64,000 nt of DNA from an uncultured Roseibium sp. (GCF_947496995.1 NZ_CANMFD010000005.1:62001-126000), one strand, 5' to 3'. Positions 45,728-55,300 are shown, numbered from the stretch's first letter. Made by a program: numbers and translations. The notes: generated from the sequence alone by a model not told the origin.

Positions 45728-46126
45728 TCAATTGTCGCCGCGCCAGGCGTCGATCTTGCGTCTGTCGCGCTTGGTCGGGCGGCCCGCACCGGCCTCGCGC
45801 AGCGCCGGATGGGAAGGTTGTTCCTCTTTGGGCGGCGGCGGTGGAGACATGTCCTCGTAGAGCTTGCGGGCCTCTTCGAAAGGGCCGCGGCGGGAGCCGA
45901 GCGCAGCCACCTTCAGAACGAGGATCCGCCTGTCCAGGGCAATGGTCAGAACGTCGCCAACCTTGACGGTCTTGCTGGGGGTGACGACCTTGTCGCTGTT
46001 TAGCCTCACATGCCTGGAGGAAATCAGCTTCTGGGCAAGAGATCGGGATTTGGTGACCCTGGCGTACCAGAGCCACTTGTCAATGCGCAGTCCGCCACCG
46101 GCGGCTTGTGGGTCGGGCGCCGGAAT
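45728..46126 (-). CDS. S4-domain RNA-binding protein with non-standard start
   Basis: The S4 domain reads LRIDKWLWYARVTKSRSLAQ then LISSRHVRLNSDK, as in the Hsp15-like heat-shock/ribosome-rescue family, and ends in a Pro- and Lys-rich tail (SPPPPPKEEQPS, RPTKRDRRKIDAW). The domain begins well upstream of the first GTG. No ATG, GTG or TTG exists between the upstream in-frame stop and the domain; I use ATT at 46126, with AAGGA 9 bases upstream, giving 132 residues. A CTG nearer the domain is the alternative. Its start overlaps the helicase stop by one base, so translation is coupled. Confidence 0.8.
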   Translation of the reverse strand: MPAPDPQAAGGGLRIDKWLWYARVTKSRSLAQKLISSRHVRLNSDKVVTPSKTVKVGDVLTIALDRRILVLKVAALGSRRGPFEEARKLYEDMSPPPPPKEEQPSHPALREAGAGRPTKRDRRKIDAWRGDN

Positions 46127-49100
46127 TACTTCTTGTCCTTGTTATCCATGTTCGCCTTCAGCGCCAGCAGTGCCGCAAAGGGAGAATTGGGATCAATCGG
46201 CTTTTCCCTGGGGGCCTTGTCACGCCGGTTGCCGCCGTCGGACCCTCTCTGGCCGCCATGCTTGCCTCCGTGCCGGCCATCGGACTGGCCGCCGCCGCGA
46301 TTGCGGTTGGGGCCGCCCTTGCCATGGCGCTTTTCGCCGGCGCCGGCCTTGGGGTCCTGTCCCTTGCGGTCTCCACCACGGCGCTGGTCCTGGCGGCCGC
46401 GGGGCCGGCGGTCCTGCCGGCCGGGTCGCCAGACTTCAATGGTGACGGTTTCCGTCGCAGCGTCAGCCTCAGCAGTCCCGGAAGAGGCCTCGGCGTCCGC
46501 TGCTTCATTCTGTGCTTCGGCAGATGCCTCGACAGGTGCTTCACCTGGCGTTTCGGTCGCTGCTTCCGAAGGAGCCGTTTCGCTGGAAGCTTCGGATGAA
46601 GCCGGTTCTTCCACCACTTCAGCTGCTGCTTCGGCAGCCGGTTCGCTTGCCTGCGGTTCTGCAGGCTCGGATTCCGGTGTGTCCGTCGCGGATGGCGCAG
46701 GTTCCGTGGTTTCCGGTTCTGCGGCAGGGGTCTCGGTCTCTTCGGTCCCGGCCGTGCTTTCGGCAGGAGATGCGGCCTGCGCTTCCGCAGCAGGTTCGGC
46801 AACGCTTTCCGGCGTTGTTTCCGCTGCTGCTTCCGCAGCCGGTGTCTTGTCCTGCTCCGCCGCCGGTTTCGCGGCCACCGGACGCTGCACCTCTTTTGTT
46901 TCCACCCGGTAGCCGAGGGATTTGAGAACGGCGGTGAAATCCTCGCCGGCGCAGCCGAGCAGGGACGTCATGGCAACGGTAACCGTGAACCCGCCGCCCT
47001 GGGCGATCGCTCCCTCCGGGGGGCTGACGTCCGCATCGAGCGGCTTCCAGGCGATCAGGGGCCGGATGAGATCCGCCAGGCGTTCCAGAATGTCGACACG
47101 CACGGCTCTGGGGCCGCAGACGCGGAAGCCGACGACCTTGTAAAGCGCCTTGTCGATGGTTTCGTCGACCGGGATGGACGTGCGGCCGGAGGCGGAAAGC
47201 TGCGGCAGCTCGGCCATGCCGTTCATGTCCAGGGAGCCGTGCTTGAGCGCCCAGAGCTGGGCAAGAAGCTGGCTCGGGGCCGGTTTCAGCAAGGCAGGCA
47301 CGAAGATCGTGTAGGCGCCGAAACGCACACCGAACTTGCGCAGGGACGCGCGCATGTCCTGGTCGAGCTGGCGGATTTCGTCGGAGGCGTCCTGGCGCTC
47401 CAGAATGCCGAGGCCCTCGACGATCCGGAAGGCGATGCCGCGGGCAAGGCCTTCAAGGCCTTCTCCGGCCTTCAGATCGGCCAGCGGCTTCAGCAGCGTA
47501 TCGACCTGTGCCTTGATCCACTGATCGATGCGCGCCTGCACCGCGTCGCGGGCGGGGCCGGTCAGATGTTCATCGGCAAGCAGCAGAACCGTTGGAGACA
47601 ACACGTCCTCGCCGGCGACCAGTTTGGCGACCGGTTCACCGCGCCAGCGAACTGCGCCTTCCGACGTCAGCACGAAGTCGCTGTTTTCCGACTTGCCCAG
47701 CTTTTCAGCGCGGGATTCGATCTCGGTCGTCAAGGCCTTTTGCGCGGCAGCACGAACCGTCTTGCCGTCGGGGCCTTCGGCCGCCGAGTCGGGGGCAAAC
47801 CGGAAGCCAAGCAGATTTCCGATGTGCTGACCTTCGACGAGCACATCACCGCTCGAGGTAATTTCCGCTTCCAGCATTGCATTCTCTCTCAGACGTCGCA
47901 TCAATACACTTGTCCGCCGATCCACGAACCGCTGGGTCAGCCGTTCATGAAGGGCGTCAGATAGTTTGTCTTCAATGGCGCTTGTCTCGCCTTGCCAGTG
48001 GGCCGGATCGGCCAGCCAGTCAGGGCGATTGGCGACATAAGTCCACGTCCGGATGTGTGCAATCCGGTTCGCGAGAGTGTCGATATCACCATCTGTGCGG
48101 TCTGCGAAGGCCAATTGACGTTTAAACCAGTCGTCGGCGATGGCGTTGTCCTGCATCAAATGCGTGTAAATCGTGTTCAGCAGGTCTGCGTGGTTCGCCG
48201 GCGCGATCTTACGGTAGTCCGGAACCTGACACACGTCCCATAACAATTCGACCGCTTTTTCACCCCTGACCATGTCGGATATTGCGAGATCGCGCAATAA
48301 ATGTTCAAGAGCGGTGATATCGTCCCCCGTCGGCGTTCTTGCCAGACCGTCTTCCGTGGGGACCGTATCGAGGCTCCGGCGCAATGTCGCCGCGGATGAA
48401 AAATCCAGCGCACTGTTGCGCCATTGCAGCACTTTCAGGCTGTCGAAGTGGTGACTTTCGATCTGTTCGACCAGGTCGTCGCTCAACGGATCGACGCGGC
48501 CGGTCACCCCGAAGGTGCCGTCCCGTGTGTGCCGGCCGGCGCGTCCGGCGATCTGTCCCATCTCCGAGGGCGTGAGCTGGCGGTACTGATATCCGTCATA
48601 TTTGCGGTTGCCGGCGAAGGCGATGTGGTGGAGGTCGAGGTTCAGGCCCATGCCGATTGCGTCGGTGGCGACCAGGTGATCGACATCGCCGTTCTGAAAG
48701 AGCTCCACCTGGGCATTCCGGGTGCGCGGGCTCAGGGAGCCCAGAACGACAGCCGCACCGCCGCGCTGACGGCGGAGCAGTTCGGCGATGGAATAGACCT
48801 CGTCCGAGGAGAAGGCGACCACGGCGGAACGCGCCGGCAGCCGCGATACCTTTTTCGAGCCCGCATATTCCAGAACGGACATGCGCGGTCTCGTGACGAC
48901 ATTGAGACCCGGCACCAGTCTTTCAAGAAGCGGACGGATGGTGGCCGCGCCGAGCAGTAGGGTTTCCGATCTGCCGCGCAGGTTCAGTATCCGGTCTGTG
49001 AAGACATGGCCGCGATCCAGGTTTCCGGCGAGCTGCACCTCGTCGATGGCGACGAATTCCGTATTCAGGTCAAGCGGCATCGCCTCGACCGTAGATACCC

Positions 49101-49356
49101 AGAAGCGCGGGTTTTTCGGAATGATTTTTTCTTCGCCGGTGATCAGCGCCACCGCATCCGTGCCGGCCCGTTCGGCAACCCGGCCGTAAACCTCGCGCGC
49201 CAGAAGGCGCAGAGGCAATCCGATCAGCCCGGACGATTGCGCAAGCATGCGCTCGATCGCAAGGTGGGTTTTTCCGGTATTGGTGGGTCCCAGGACCGCC
49301 GTGACGGTGCGGGACCGTGCTGATGGCGGCAGCGGCAAGGTTTGAGGACGGAGCAT
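46126..49356 (-). CDS. Suv3-like DExH RNA helicase with long low-complexity tail
   Basis: 1076 residues. Helicase core at about 20-330: Walker A GPTNTGKT at 23-30, DEVQ at 105-108, and motif VI-like QIAGRAGRHTRDGTFG. A large conserved alphaproteobacterial region follows to about residue 820. The last 255 residues are a Pro/Glu/Ala/Ser-rich stretch to about 970, a basic Arg/Gly/Gln stretch, and a short conserved end (DPNSPFAALLALKANMDN). By homology with mitochondrial Suv3 it may act in RNA decay, but this is inference. It is coupled to the S4 gene. Confidence 0.92.
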   Translation of the reverse strand: MLRPQTLPLPPSARSRTVTAVLGPTNTGKTHLAIERMLAQSSGLIGLPLRLLAREVYGRVAERAGTDAVALITGEEKIIPKNPRFWVSTVEAMPLDLNTEFVAIDEVQLAGNLDRGHVFTDRILNLRGRSETLLLGAATIRPLLERLVPGLNVVTRPRMSVLEYAGSKKVSRLPARSAVVAFSSDEVYSIAELLRRQRGGAAVVLGSLSPRTRNAQVELFQNGDVDHLVATDAIGMGLNLDLHHIAFAGNRKYDGYQYRQLTPSEMGQIAGRAGRHTRDGTFGVTGRVDPLSDDLVEQIESHHFDSLKVLQWRNSALDFSSAATLRRSLDTVPTEDGLARTPTGDDITALEHLLRDLAISDMVRGEKAVELLWDVCQVPDYRKIAPANHADLLNTIYTHLMQDNAIADDWFKRQLAFADRTDGDIDTLANRIAHIRTWTYVANRPDWLADPAHWQGETSAIEDKLSDALHERLTQRFVDRRTSVLMRRLRENAMLEAEITSSGDVLVEGQHIGNLLGFRFAPDSAAEGPDGKTVRAAAQKALTTEIESRAEKLGKSENSDFVLTSEGAVRWRGEPVAKLVAGEDVLSPTVLLLADEHLTGPARDAVQARIDQWIKAQVDTLLKPLADLKAGEGLEGLARGIAFRIVEGLGILERQDASDEIRQLDQDMRASLRKFGVRFGAYTIFVPALLKPAPSQLLAQLWALKHGSLDMNGMAELPQLSASGRTSIPVDETIDKALYKVVGFRVCGPRAVRVDILERLADLIRPLIAWKPLDADVSPPEGAIAQGGGFTVTVAMTSLLGCAGEDFTAVLKSLGYRVETKEVQRPVAAKPAAEQDKTPAAEAAAETTPESVAEPAAEAQAASPAESTAGTEETETPAAEPETTEPAPSATDTPESEPAEPQASEPAAEAAAEVVEEPASSEASSETAPSEAATETPGEAPVEASAEAQNEAADAEASSGTAEADAATETVTIEVWRPGRQDRRPRGRQDQRRGGDRKGQDPKAGAGEKRHGKGGPNRNRGGGQSDGRHGGKHGGQRGSDGGNRRDKAPREKPIDPNSPFAALLALKANMDNKDKK

Positions 49357-50166
49357 GGAAATAGTCGTGACCGGCTTTCTTGGGGCGCGTCGCCTATATC
49401 TGGTGCAGGGTGTCTACCACAGGCGGGAGGGACGTGTCCCCTTTCTTTTCGGGTGCGGGAAGGGATTTTCCGGGGTGAAAATAAGCTGTGGAGAACGACT
49501 CTGGAACAAACCGTAACCGAATCGGCGACTCCGGGAGATTCAGGATTTGTTCCCTACGAGATGTGGTTTGTGAAGCGCAGTACGCCACGAAATCGTGAAT
49601 CGGGTCAAGGATTTGAGTCTGAGTTGCAGCTTCGTGGTGATTTGTTCCAGCGCCCTGTCAAGCCTTAATTTCATGATAACCGGCAAACCTGCAGATGTGT
49701 CGATGGTATTAACGTTCGGACACAGGGTGAACGAAAGCCGGACGAATCGCTGATTCAAAGGTGTTTTGGTTCTGTTCTCACAATATGTGGTAGGGCGTGG
49801 CCACTCCACGCATAGCCGAACGCCCGGTCCCACACGGAGTGCGTGTCGCCTGAGCGGGCGGGGTCGCAAATTTGTGCTGAAATGAACCAGGTCTTGATGC
49901 GTTCGCCTCTTCGGGGGAGGGGGCGGAAGCTGCGTGAATTTATTGTTGCACCGCAAATTTTTCAAAAGCTCAGTTGCTGCGGGAACTTCGACCGAATAAC
50001 CTCACGGTTTCCGGGAGTTGCCGGAGCAGGTGCAAAAATTGGCTGTCGGCCGGGCCGCGCGGTCCAGGCAGCGGTATGTCTCACGCCCCTTTTCAATTGC
50101 ATCGGTCCAAAGTAGTAATCTTGCCGATACAGGCGTCATTTTAAGATAAGATCAGGGAGAGGTCGT
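49357..50166. other. Long intergenic region between the helicase and pyc
   Basis: About 810 bases with no supported gene; the open frames inside have neither a family match nor a ribosome-binding site. It holds the candidate LexA box at 49493-49507 near the helicase side. Near the pyc side a weak promoter (TTGCTG at 49973, 17 bases, TAACCT) is possible. Sequence nearest pyc is less GC-rich than the coding neighbours. Confidence 0.45.
49493..49507 (-). promoter_or_regulatory. Candidate LexA (SOS) box upstream of the helicase
   Basis: GAAC at 49493-49496 and GAAC at 49504-49507 are separated by exactly 7 bases (GACTCTG). The reverse reading is GTTC-N7-GTTC, the alphaproteobacterial LexA direct-repeat consensus. 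It is about 137 bases upstream of the helicase start. A -10-like TATTTT lies just downstream on the minus strand. Confidence 0.5.
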
Positions 50167-53100
50167 TTGGCGATAGCTAAAATTCTCGTTGCGAACAGGT
50201 CCGAAATTGCGATCCGGGTTTTCAGGGCCGCCAACGAGCTCGGTCTGAAGACCGTGGCGATCTACGCCGAACAGGACAAATTGGCGCTTCACCGGTTCAA
50301 GTCGGACGAAGCCTATCAGGTCGGCAAGGGTCTCGGTCCGATCGAAGCCTATCTGTCGATCGACGAGATTATCCGTGTAGCCAAGCTTTCCGGCGCCGAT
50401 GCGATTCATCCGGGATACGGCCTCCTGTCGGAAAGCCCGGAATTCGTCGACGCCTGCGAAGAGGCGGGCATTATCTTCATCGGGCCGAAATCCGAAACCA
50501 TGCGCCGGCTCGGCAACAAGGTCGCCGCGCGCAATCTGGCGATCGAGGCCGGCGTGCCGGTGATGCCGGCCACCGAGCCGCTGCCCGACGACATGAACGA
50601 AATCAAGCGGCTTGCAGCAGGGGTCGGCTATCCGGTGATGCTGAAGGCGTCCTGGGGCGGCGGCGGACGCGGCATGCGCGTGATCCCGGACGAAGCCACG
50701 CTGGAAAAGGAAGTTCTGGCGGCCAAGCGCGAAGCCATGGCGGCTTTCGGCAAGGACGAGATCTACCTGGAAAAACTGGTGCAGCGCGCGCGGCATGTGG
50801 AAGTGCAGATCCTGGGGGACGGCCAGGGCGGGCTTGTCCACCTGTTCGAGCGGGATTGCTCCATTCAACGCCGCCACCAGAAGGTGGTCGAACGTGCGCC
50901 GGCGCCGTATCTTGACGCGGAAAAACGCGCCGAACTGTGCGCATACGGTCTGAAGATCGGCCGGGCGGTGAATTACCGCGGTGCGGGTACGGTCGAGTTC
51001 CTGATGGATGCCGATACCGGCTCGGTCTATTTCATCGAGGTCAATCCGCGCGTTCAGGTGGAGCACACGGTGACCGAGGAAGTCACCGGTATCGACATCG
51101 TCCAGGCGCAGATCAAGATCGCCGAAGGGTCAAGAATAGGCACGCCGGAAAGCGGTGTCCCGGACCAGGAGGATATCCACCTTCACGGCAATGCCCTGCA
51201 GTGCCGTATCACAACCGAGGATCCGGACCAGAACTTCATTCCCGACTACGGCCGTATCACCGCCTATCGCGGCGCGACAGGCTTCGGCATCCGTCTGGAT
51301 GGAGGCACCGCCTATTCGGGCGCGGTGATCACGCGTTTTTACGACCCGCTCCTGGAAAAGATCACCGCCTGGGCACCGACCGCGGAAGACGCCCGCAAGC
51401 GCATGGACCGCGCGCTGCGCGAATTCCGTATTCGCGGCGTGGCGACCAACCTGGTGTTTCTGGAAAACATCATCGGTCACCCGGATTTCAAGGCCAACAA
51501 TTATACGACCCGGTTCATCGATGACACGCCAGCGCTGTTTCAGCAGACCCGGCGCCAGGATCGGGCCACCAAGCTGCTGACCTACATCGCCGATGTCTCG
51601 GTCAACGGTCATCCGGAAACCAAGAACCGGGCCCGGCCGCCGCAGGACGTGGCGGCTCCGGTGGTGCCCGATTTCGGCGATGTCAAACCGTCCGGAACGC
51701 GGCAACTGCTCGACGAGCTCGGGCCGAAAGGCTTTGCCGACTGGATGAAGGATCAAAGCAGGGCCCTGATCACCGATACGACCATGCGCGATGCACATCA
51801 GTCGCTGCTGGCCACCCGCATGCGCAGCCATGACATCGTCAGTGTGGCCGAAGCTTATGCTTCTGGTCTGCCGAGCCTGTTCTCGCTGGAATGCTGGGGC
51901 GGCGCGACCTTTGACGTTGCCATGCGCTTCCTGACCGAAAGTCCGTGGGAGCGCCTGCACAAGATCCGTGAAAAAGCCCCCAACATTCTGCTTCAGATGC
52001 TGCTGCGCGGCTCCAACGGGGTCGGTTACACCAATTATCCGGACAATGTGGTCCGGTTCTTCGTTGCCCAGGCGGCGGAAAACGGCATCGACCTCTTCCG
52101 TGTCTTCGACTGCCTGAACTGGGTGGAGAACATGCGCGTGTCGATGGATGCGGTCCAGGAAGCCGGCAAGTTGTGCGAAGGCGTGCTGTGCTACACCGGC
52201 GACCTCATGGACAGCGCCCGGCCGAAATACGACCTGAAATACTATGTCGGGCTCGCAAAGGAACTGGAAGCCGCCGGCGCACATATCCTCGGCCTGAAGG
52301 ACATGGCCGGCCTCATGAAGCCTGAAGCGGCGAAGATCCTGATCCGGACGCTGAAGGAAGAGGTCGATCTGCCGATCCACTTCCACACCCACGATACGTC
52401 CGGCATCGCTGCGGCGACCGTGCTGGCGGCTGTTGAAGCGGGTGCGGACGCGGTCGATGCGGCGATGGACGCGCTTTCCGGCCTGACTTCCCAGCCATGT
52501 CTCGGTTCCATCGTGGAAGCCTTGCGCGGCGGCGAACGGGACACCGGCCTCGACGCCAGGGTGATCCGCCAGATTTCCTTCTACTGGGAGGCCGTGCGCA
52601 CCCAGTACAGGGCCTTCGAGAGCGATCTTCGCTTTGGGGCCTCCGAAGTCTATCTGCACGAAATGCCCGGGGGCCAGTTCACCAACCTCAAGGAACAGGC
52701 CCGTTCGCTCGGCCTCGAAACCCGCTGGCACGAAGTCGCCCAGGCCTATGCGGACGTCAACATGATGTTCGGGGATATCGTCAAGGTGACGCCGTCATCA
52801 AAGGTGGTCGGCGACATGGCGCTGATGATGGTCAGCCAGGGTTTGAGCGTGGCCGAGGTCGAGGATCCGGCCAAGGATGTCGCTTTCCCGGACAGTGTCG
52901 TGCAGATGCTGCACGGCGATCTCGGGCAATCTCCCGGCGGCTGGCCGCAGGCCCTGCAGAAGAAGGTCCTGAAAGGCGAAAAGCCGATCACGGTCCGGCC
53001 CGGTTCGCTGCTGAAGGAGGCCGATCTGGACGCGGAACGCAAGGAGGCGGCGGAAAAGACCGGGCGCGAGATCAGCGACACGGAGCTGGCGTCCTATCTG

Positions 53101-53610
53101 ATGTATCCGAAGGTGTTTACGGATTTCGACAAGGCGCAGCAGCAATACGGCCCGACATCCGTCCTGCCGACGCCGGTCTATTTCTACGGCCTGGAACAGG
53201 GCCAGGAGATTTTTGTCGACCTGGAACCCGGCAAGACCCTGGTCCTGCGCTGTCAGGCCATCGGCGAGACGGACGAACAGGGTGAAAAGAAGGTCTTTTT
53301 CGAACTCAACGGTCAGCCGCGCAGCGTCAAGGTTCCGGACCGGGCGCACGGCGGGACCGGCGCGGCAGCGATGCGCAAGGCGGAAGACGGCAATGCCGCC
53401 CATGTCGGCGCGCCGATGCCGGGCGTGATTTCCACCGTTGCGATCGCCGCAGGGCAGGACGTGAAGGCCGGTGACGTGCTGGTCTCCATCGAAGCCATGA
53501 AGATGGAAACCGCGCTGCATGCGGAACGCGACGGCAAGGTCAAGGAGGTCCTGGTCTCGCCGGGCTCCCAGATCGACGCCAAGGATCTTCTGGTGGTCTT
53601 CGAGGCCTGA
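50167..53610 (+). CDS. pyc: Pyruvate carboxylase
   Basis: Makes oxaloacetate from pyruvate and bicarbonate. A TTG start at 50167 with AGGGAGAGG upstream gives 1147 residues. Order: biotin carboxylase (KILVANRSEIAIRV, ATP-grasp region with KASWGGGGRGMRV), carboxyltransferase (DTTMRDAHQSLLATRMR from residue 537), and biotinyl carrier with the biotin Lys1112 in EAMKMETAL. This is the single-chain alpha4 type. It stands alone; a hairpin follows its stop. Confidence 0.97.
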   Translation: MAIAKILVANRSEIAIRVFRAANELGLKTVAIYAEQDKLALHRFKSDEAYQVGKGLGPIEAYLSIDEIIRVAKLSGADAIHPGYGLLSESPEFVDACEEAGIIFIGPKSETMRRLGNKVAARNLAIEAGVPVMPATEPLPDDMNEIKRLAAGVGYPVMLKASWGGGGRGMRVIPDEATLEKEVLAAKREAMAAFGKDEIYLEKLVQRARHVEVQILGDGQGGLVHLFERDCSIQRRHQKVVERAPAPYLDAEKRAELCAYGLKIGRAVNYRGAGTVEFLMDADTGSVYFIEVNPRVQVEHTVTEEVTGIDIVQAQIKIAEGSRIGTPESGVPDQEDIHLHGNALQCRITTEDPDQNFIPDYGRITAYRGATGFGIRLDGGTAYSGAVITRFYDPLLEKITAWAPTAEDARKRMDRALREFRIRGVATNLVFLENIIGHPDFKANNYTTRFIDDTPALFQQTRRQDRATKLLTYIADVSVNGHPETKNRARPPQDVAAPVVPDFGDVKPSGTRQLLDELGPKGFADWMKDQSRALITDTTMRDAHQSLLATRMRSHDIVSVAEAYASGLPSLFSLECWGGATFDVAMRFLTESPWERLHKIREKAPNILLQMLLRGSNGVGYTNYPDNVVRFFVAQAAENGIDLFRVFDCLNWVENMRVSMDAVQEAGKLCEGVLCYTGDLMDSARPKYDLKYYVGLAKELEAAGAHILGLKDMAGLMKPEAAKILIRTLKEEVDLPIHFHTHDTSGIAAATVLAAVEAGADAVDAAMDALSGLTSQPCLGSIVEALRGGERDTGLDARVIRQISFYWEAVRTQYRAFESDLRFGASEVYLHEMPGGQFTNLKEQARSLGLETRWHEVAQAYADVNMMFGDIVKVTPSSKVVGDMALMMVSQGLSVAEVEDPAKDVAFPDSVVQMLHGDLGQSPGGWPQALQKKVLKGEKPITVRPGSLLKEADLDAERKEAAEKTGREISDTELASYLMYPKVFTDFDKAQQQYGPTSVLPTPVYFYGLEQGQEIFVDLEPGKTLVLRCQAIGETDEQGEKKVFFELNGQPRSVKVPDRAHGGTGAAAMRKAEDGNAAHVGAPMPGVISTVAIAAGQDVKAGDVLVSIEAMKMETALHAERDGKVKEVLVSPGSQIDAKDLLVVFEA

Positions 53611-53618
53611 CAACAAAA

Positions 53619-53638
53619 AGGCCGCCCAAGGGTGGCCT
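53619..53638. terminator. Hairpin after pyc, probably bidirectional
   Basis: AGGCCGCCC at 53619-53627 and GGGTGGCCT at 53630-53638 pair with one mismatch; a run of As precedes it, so the minus strand carries hairpin plus T-run. It lies between the convergent pyc and amidotransferase genes. Confidence 0.6.
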
Positions 53639-53661
53639 AAAACTGTCGAAAACCCTCAGCA

Positions 53662-53847
53662 CGTCATTCCGGACAAGTGCAGCATCGCTGCACGCTGATC
53701 CGGAATCCAGCGTTTCAGCGCGAGCGCAAGCGAGCACTCAACCAGTCAAGCCTTTGAAATCATGAAATAAGACCCGCCTGTGGCGCGAAATATGTCTGGA
53801 TCCCGGATCTGGCCATGCAGCTAGCGCTGCAGACCCTCCGGGAAGAC
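53662..53847. repeat. Long imperfect palindromic repeat, family B copy 2
   Basis: Contains an internal dyad (ATTCCGGACAAGTGCAGC against GCTGCACGCTGATCCGGAAT) and a right end GATCCCGGATCTGGCC... TCCGGGAAGAC that resembles the right arm of the copy at 14100-14233. It lies in a convergent gap. Confidence 0.68.
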
Positions 53848-53916
53848 AGCCGAGGGTGGTACTCAGCCTCTTCTTCATTCAACAGAGTTGATGACGCCGG
53901 GGTTGGGCAGCAGCCT

Positions 53917-53938
53917 AAGGCCGCTCAAGAGCGGCCTT
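53917..53938 (-). terminator. Hairpin after the glutamine amidotransferase gene
   Basis: AAGGCCGCTC at 53917-53926 and GAGCGGCCTT at 53929-53938 form a perfect 10-base stem with a 2-base loop, 35 bases past the amidotransferase stop on the minus strand. No clear T-run. Confidence 0.55.
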
Positions 53939-53973
53939 GAACCGGGGGACCCGGTTGGAAACGCTGCTTGTGC

Positions 53974-54729
53974 CTATTCCGCTGCTTTCAGCATGCCGTG
54001 CTGCACGGGGGCTTCTGCGGTGCCGATCCACAGATCCAGAAACCGGTCGAGCCATTGGCGGACGGCGGGATCGTAGACAAAGCGGCCGGCGAAATGATCG
54101 CGTCGTTTCTGGGCGCCGGGAAGGTCCATGCGCGGTGCGCCCTTGGTGGTCCAGCGGACCATCATCTGATGGGTGAGTTCCGGATGGAACTGGATGCCAT
54201 AGGCGCAGGGGCCGATGCGGATCGCCTGGTTCGGATAGGTCGGGCCTCCGGCAAGCAGGTCCGCGCCTCGGGGCAGGTCGAAGCCCTCCCGGTGCCACTG
54301 ATAGACTTTCTTGGGCCAGTCCATAAGCGCCTTGCCCGCTGCGGTCGGCTGCAGCGGATAATAGCCGATTTCAACCAGGGCGTCGTCATGCCCGGCGACC
54401 TGGCCGCCAAGATGCCTGACCATCATTTGCGCGCCCAGGCATATGCCGAGAAACGGCTTTTGCTCCTTGAGCGGGACCTTGATCCAGTCGATTTCCTTTT
54501 GAATGAAGGCGTCGGGATCGTTGGCGCTCATCGGGCCGCCGAAAATGACGGCGCCCGCATGTCCGTCCATGGTGTCCGGAAGCACGTCTCCAAAGCGCGG
54601 TTTGCGAACGTCGAGCGCAAAGCCACGGTTCACCAGTTCACGGCCGACGCGGCCCGGCGAGGAGTGTTCCTGGTGGAGAACGACCAGTATCCTGGGTCTG
54701 GTCCCCGTGTGATCAGTCTGGAAATGCAT
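53974..54729 (-). CDS. Class I glutamine amidotransferase (GMP synthase-like domain)
   Basis: 251 residues. The catalytic Cys97 is in FLGICLGAQMM and the His-Glu pair in YGIQFHPELTHQM, so the triad is intact. It has no synthetase domain, so it is a stand-alone amidotransferase of the GuaA-like type; the acceptor is unknown. It has its own downstream hairpin. Confidence 0.88.
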   Translation of the reverse strand: MHFQTDHTGTRPRILVVLHQEHSSPGRVGRELVNRGFALDVRKPRFGDVLPDTMDGHAGAVIFGGPMSANDPDAFIQKEIDWIKVPLKEQKPFLGICLGAQMMVRHLGGQVAGHDDALVEIGYYPLQPTAAGKALMDWPKKVYQWHREGFDLPRGADLLAGGPTYPNQAIRIGPCAYGIQFHPELTHQMMVRWTTKGAPRMDLPGAQKRRDHFAGRFVYDPAVRQWLDRFLDLWIGTAEAPVQHGMLKAAE

Positions 54730-54823
54730 CGCTCTAATATGCTGCAGGCACGCCTGAAAATCGAGTCCCGTTGTCTGTGCAAGCTGTGCAAATGATTGCC
54801 ACGGGCGTTTTTCGGTCCAGACG

Positions 54824-55300
54824 TCAGTCGAGCTCGTTCAGCTCCGGAGCCGTCTTGGCGACCTTGTGACGAAGGGTCATGCGGTCCCGCGTCGAGACAC
54901 CGAGCAGTTCGGCCACCCGCCAGATGGTGTTGTCCTCGAATTCATGGACCTGACCGTCCGCATAGACGATTTCCCACATCATCTCGACGATGGCGAGGCG
55001 CTCGGCTTCGTCAGTGGTCCGCTTCAGAATGGATGTGAAGCCATAAAGGTCCACGGCTTCTTCGTCGCGCTGCCTGGCGATGTCGATGAGCTCCGTGGTT
55101 TCCTTGTCGGTCAGATCGTAGTGCTGCTGCAGGATCTGGCGGAGCTTTGCGCTCTCGCTCTCCTCAATCACGCCGTCGATATCGATCAGGTGAAACAACA
55201 AGGCAGCCGCCGCCAGACGCTTGTCGTCCTCGGCGAAGGTCTTTTCCCCACTGTCGCCAAAAGTCAGTTCGCGAACAAAGCTTTTCAGCGAATCCAGCAT
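54824..55300 (-). CDS. TerB-family protein
   Basis: A 158-residue all-helical protein with the TerB fold (LAAAALLFHLIDIDGVIEESE, AIVEMMWEIVYADGQVHEFE), each with Asp/Glu pairs that may bind metal, as in TerB and the DjlA N-terminal domain. It was named for tellurite resistance loci, but solitary members like this have no shown role in that. It is divergent from the iron operon. Confidence 0.88.
   Translation of the reverse strand: MLDSLKSFVRELTFGDSGEKTFAEDDKRLAAAALLFHLIDIDGVIEESESAKLRQILQQHYDLTDKETTELIDIARQRDEEAVDLYGFTSILKRTTDEAERLAIVEMMWEIVYADGQVHEFEDNTIWRVAELLGVSTRDRMTLRHKVAKTAPELNELD

Noticed and set aside
49843-50115. A 90-codon frame upstream of pyc
   Set aside because: No ribosome-binding site, no family resemblance and an Arg/Gly-rich shadow-like composition.
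54824-55300. A tellurite-resistance operon
   Set aside because: Only a lone TerB-fold gene is present, with no terA, terC, terD or terE neighbours.
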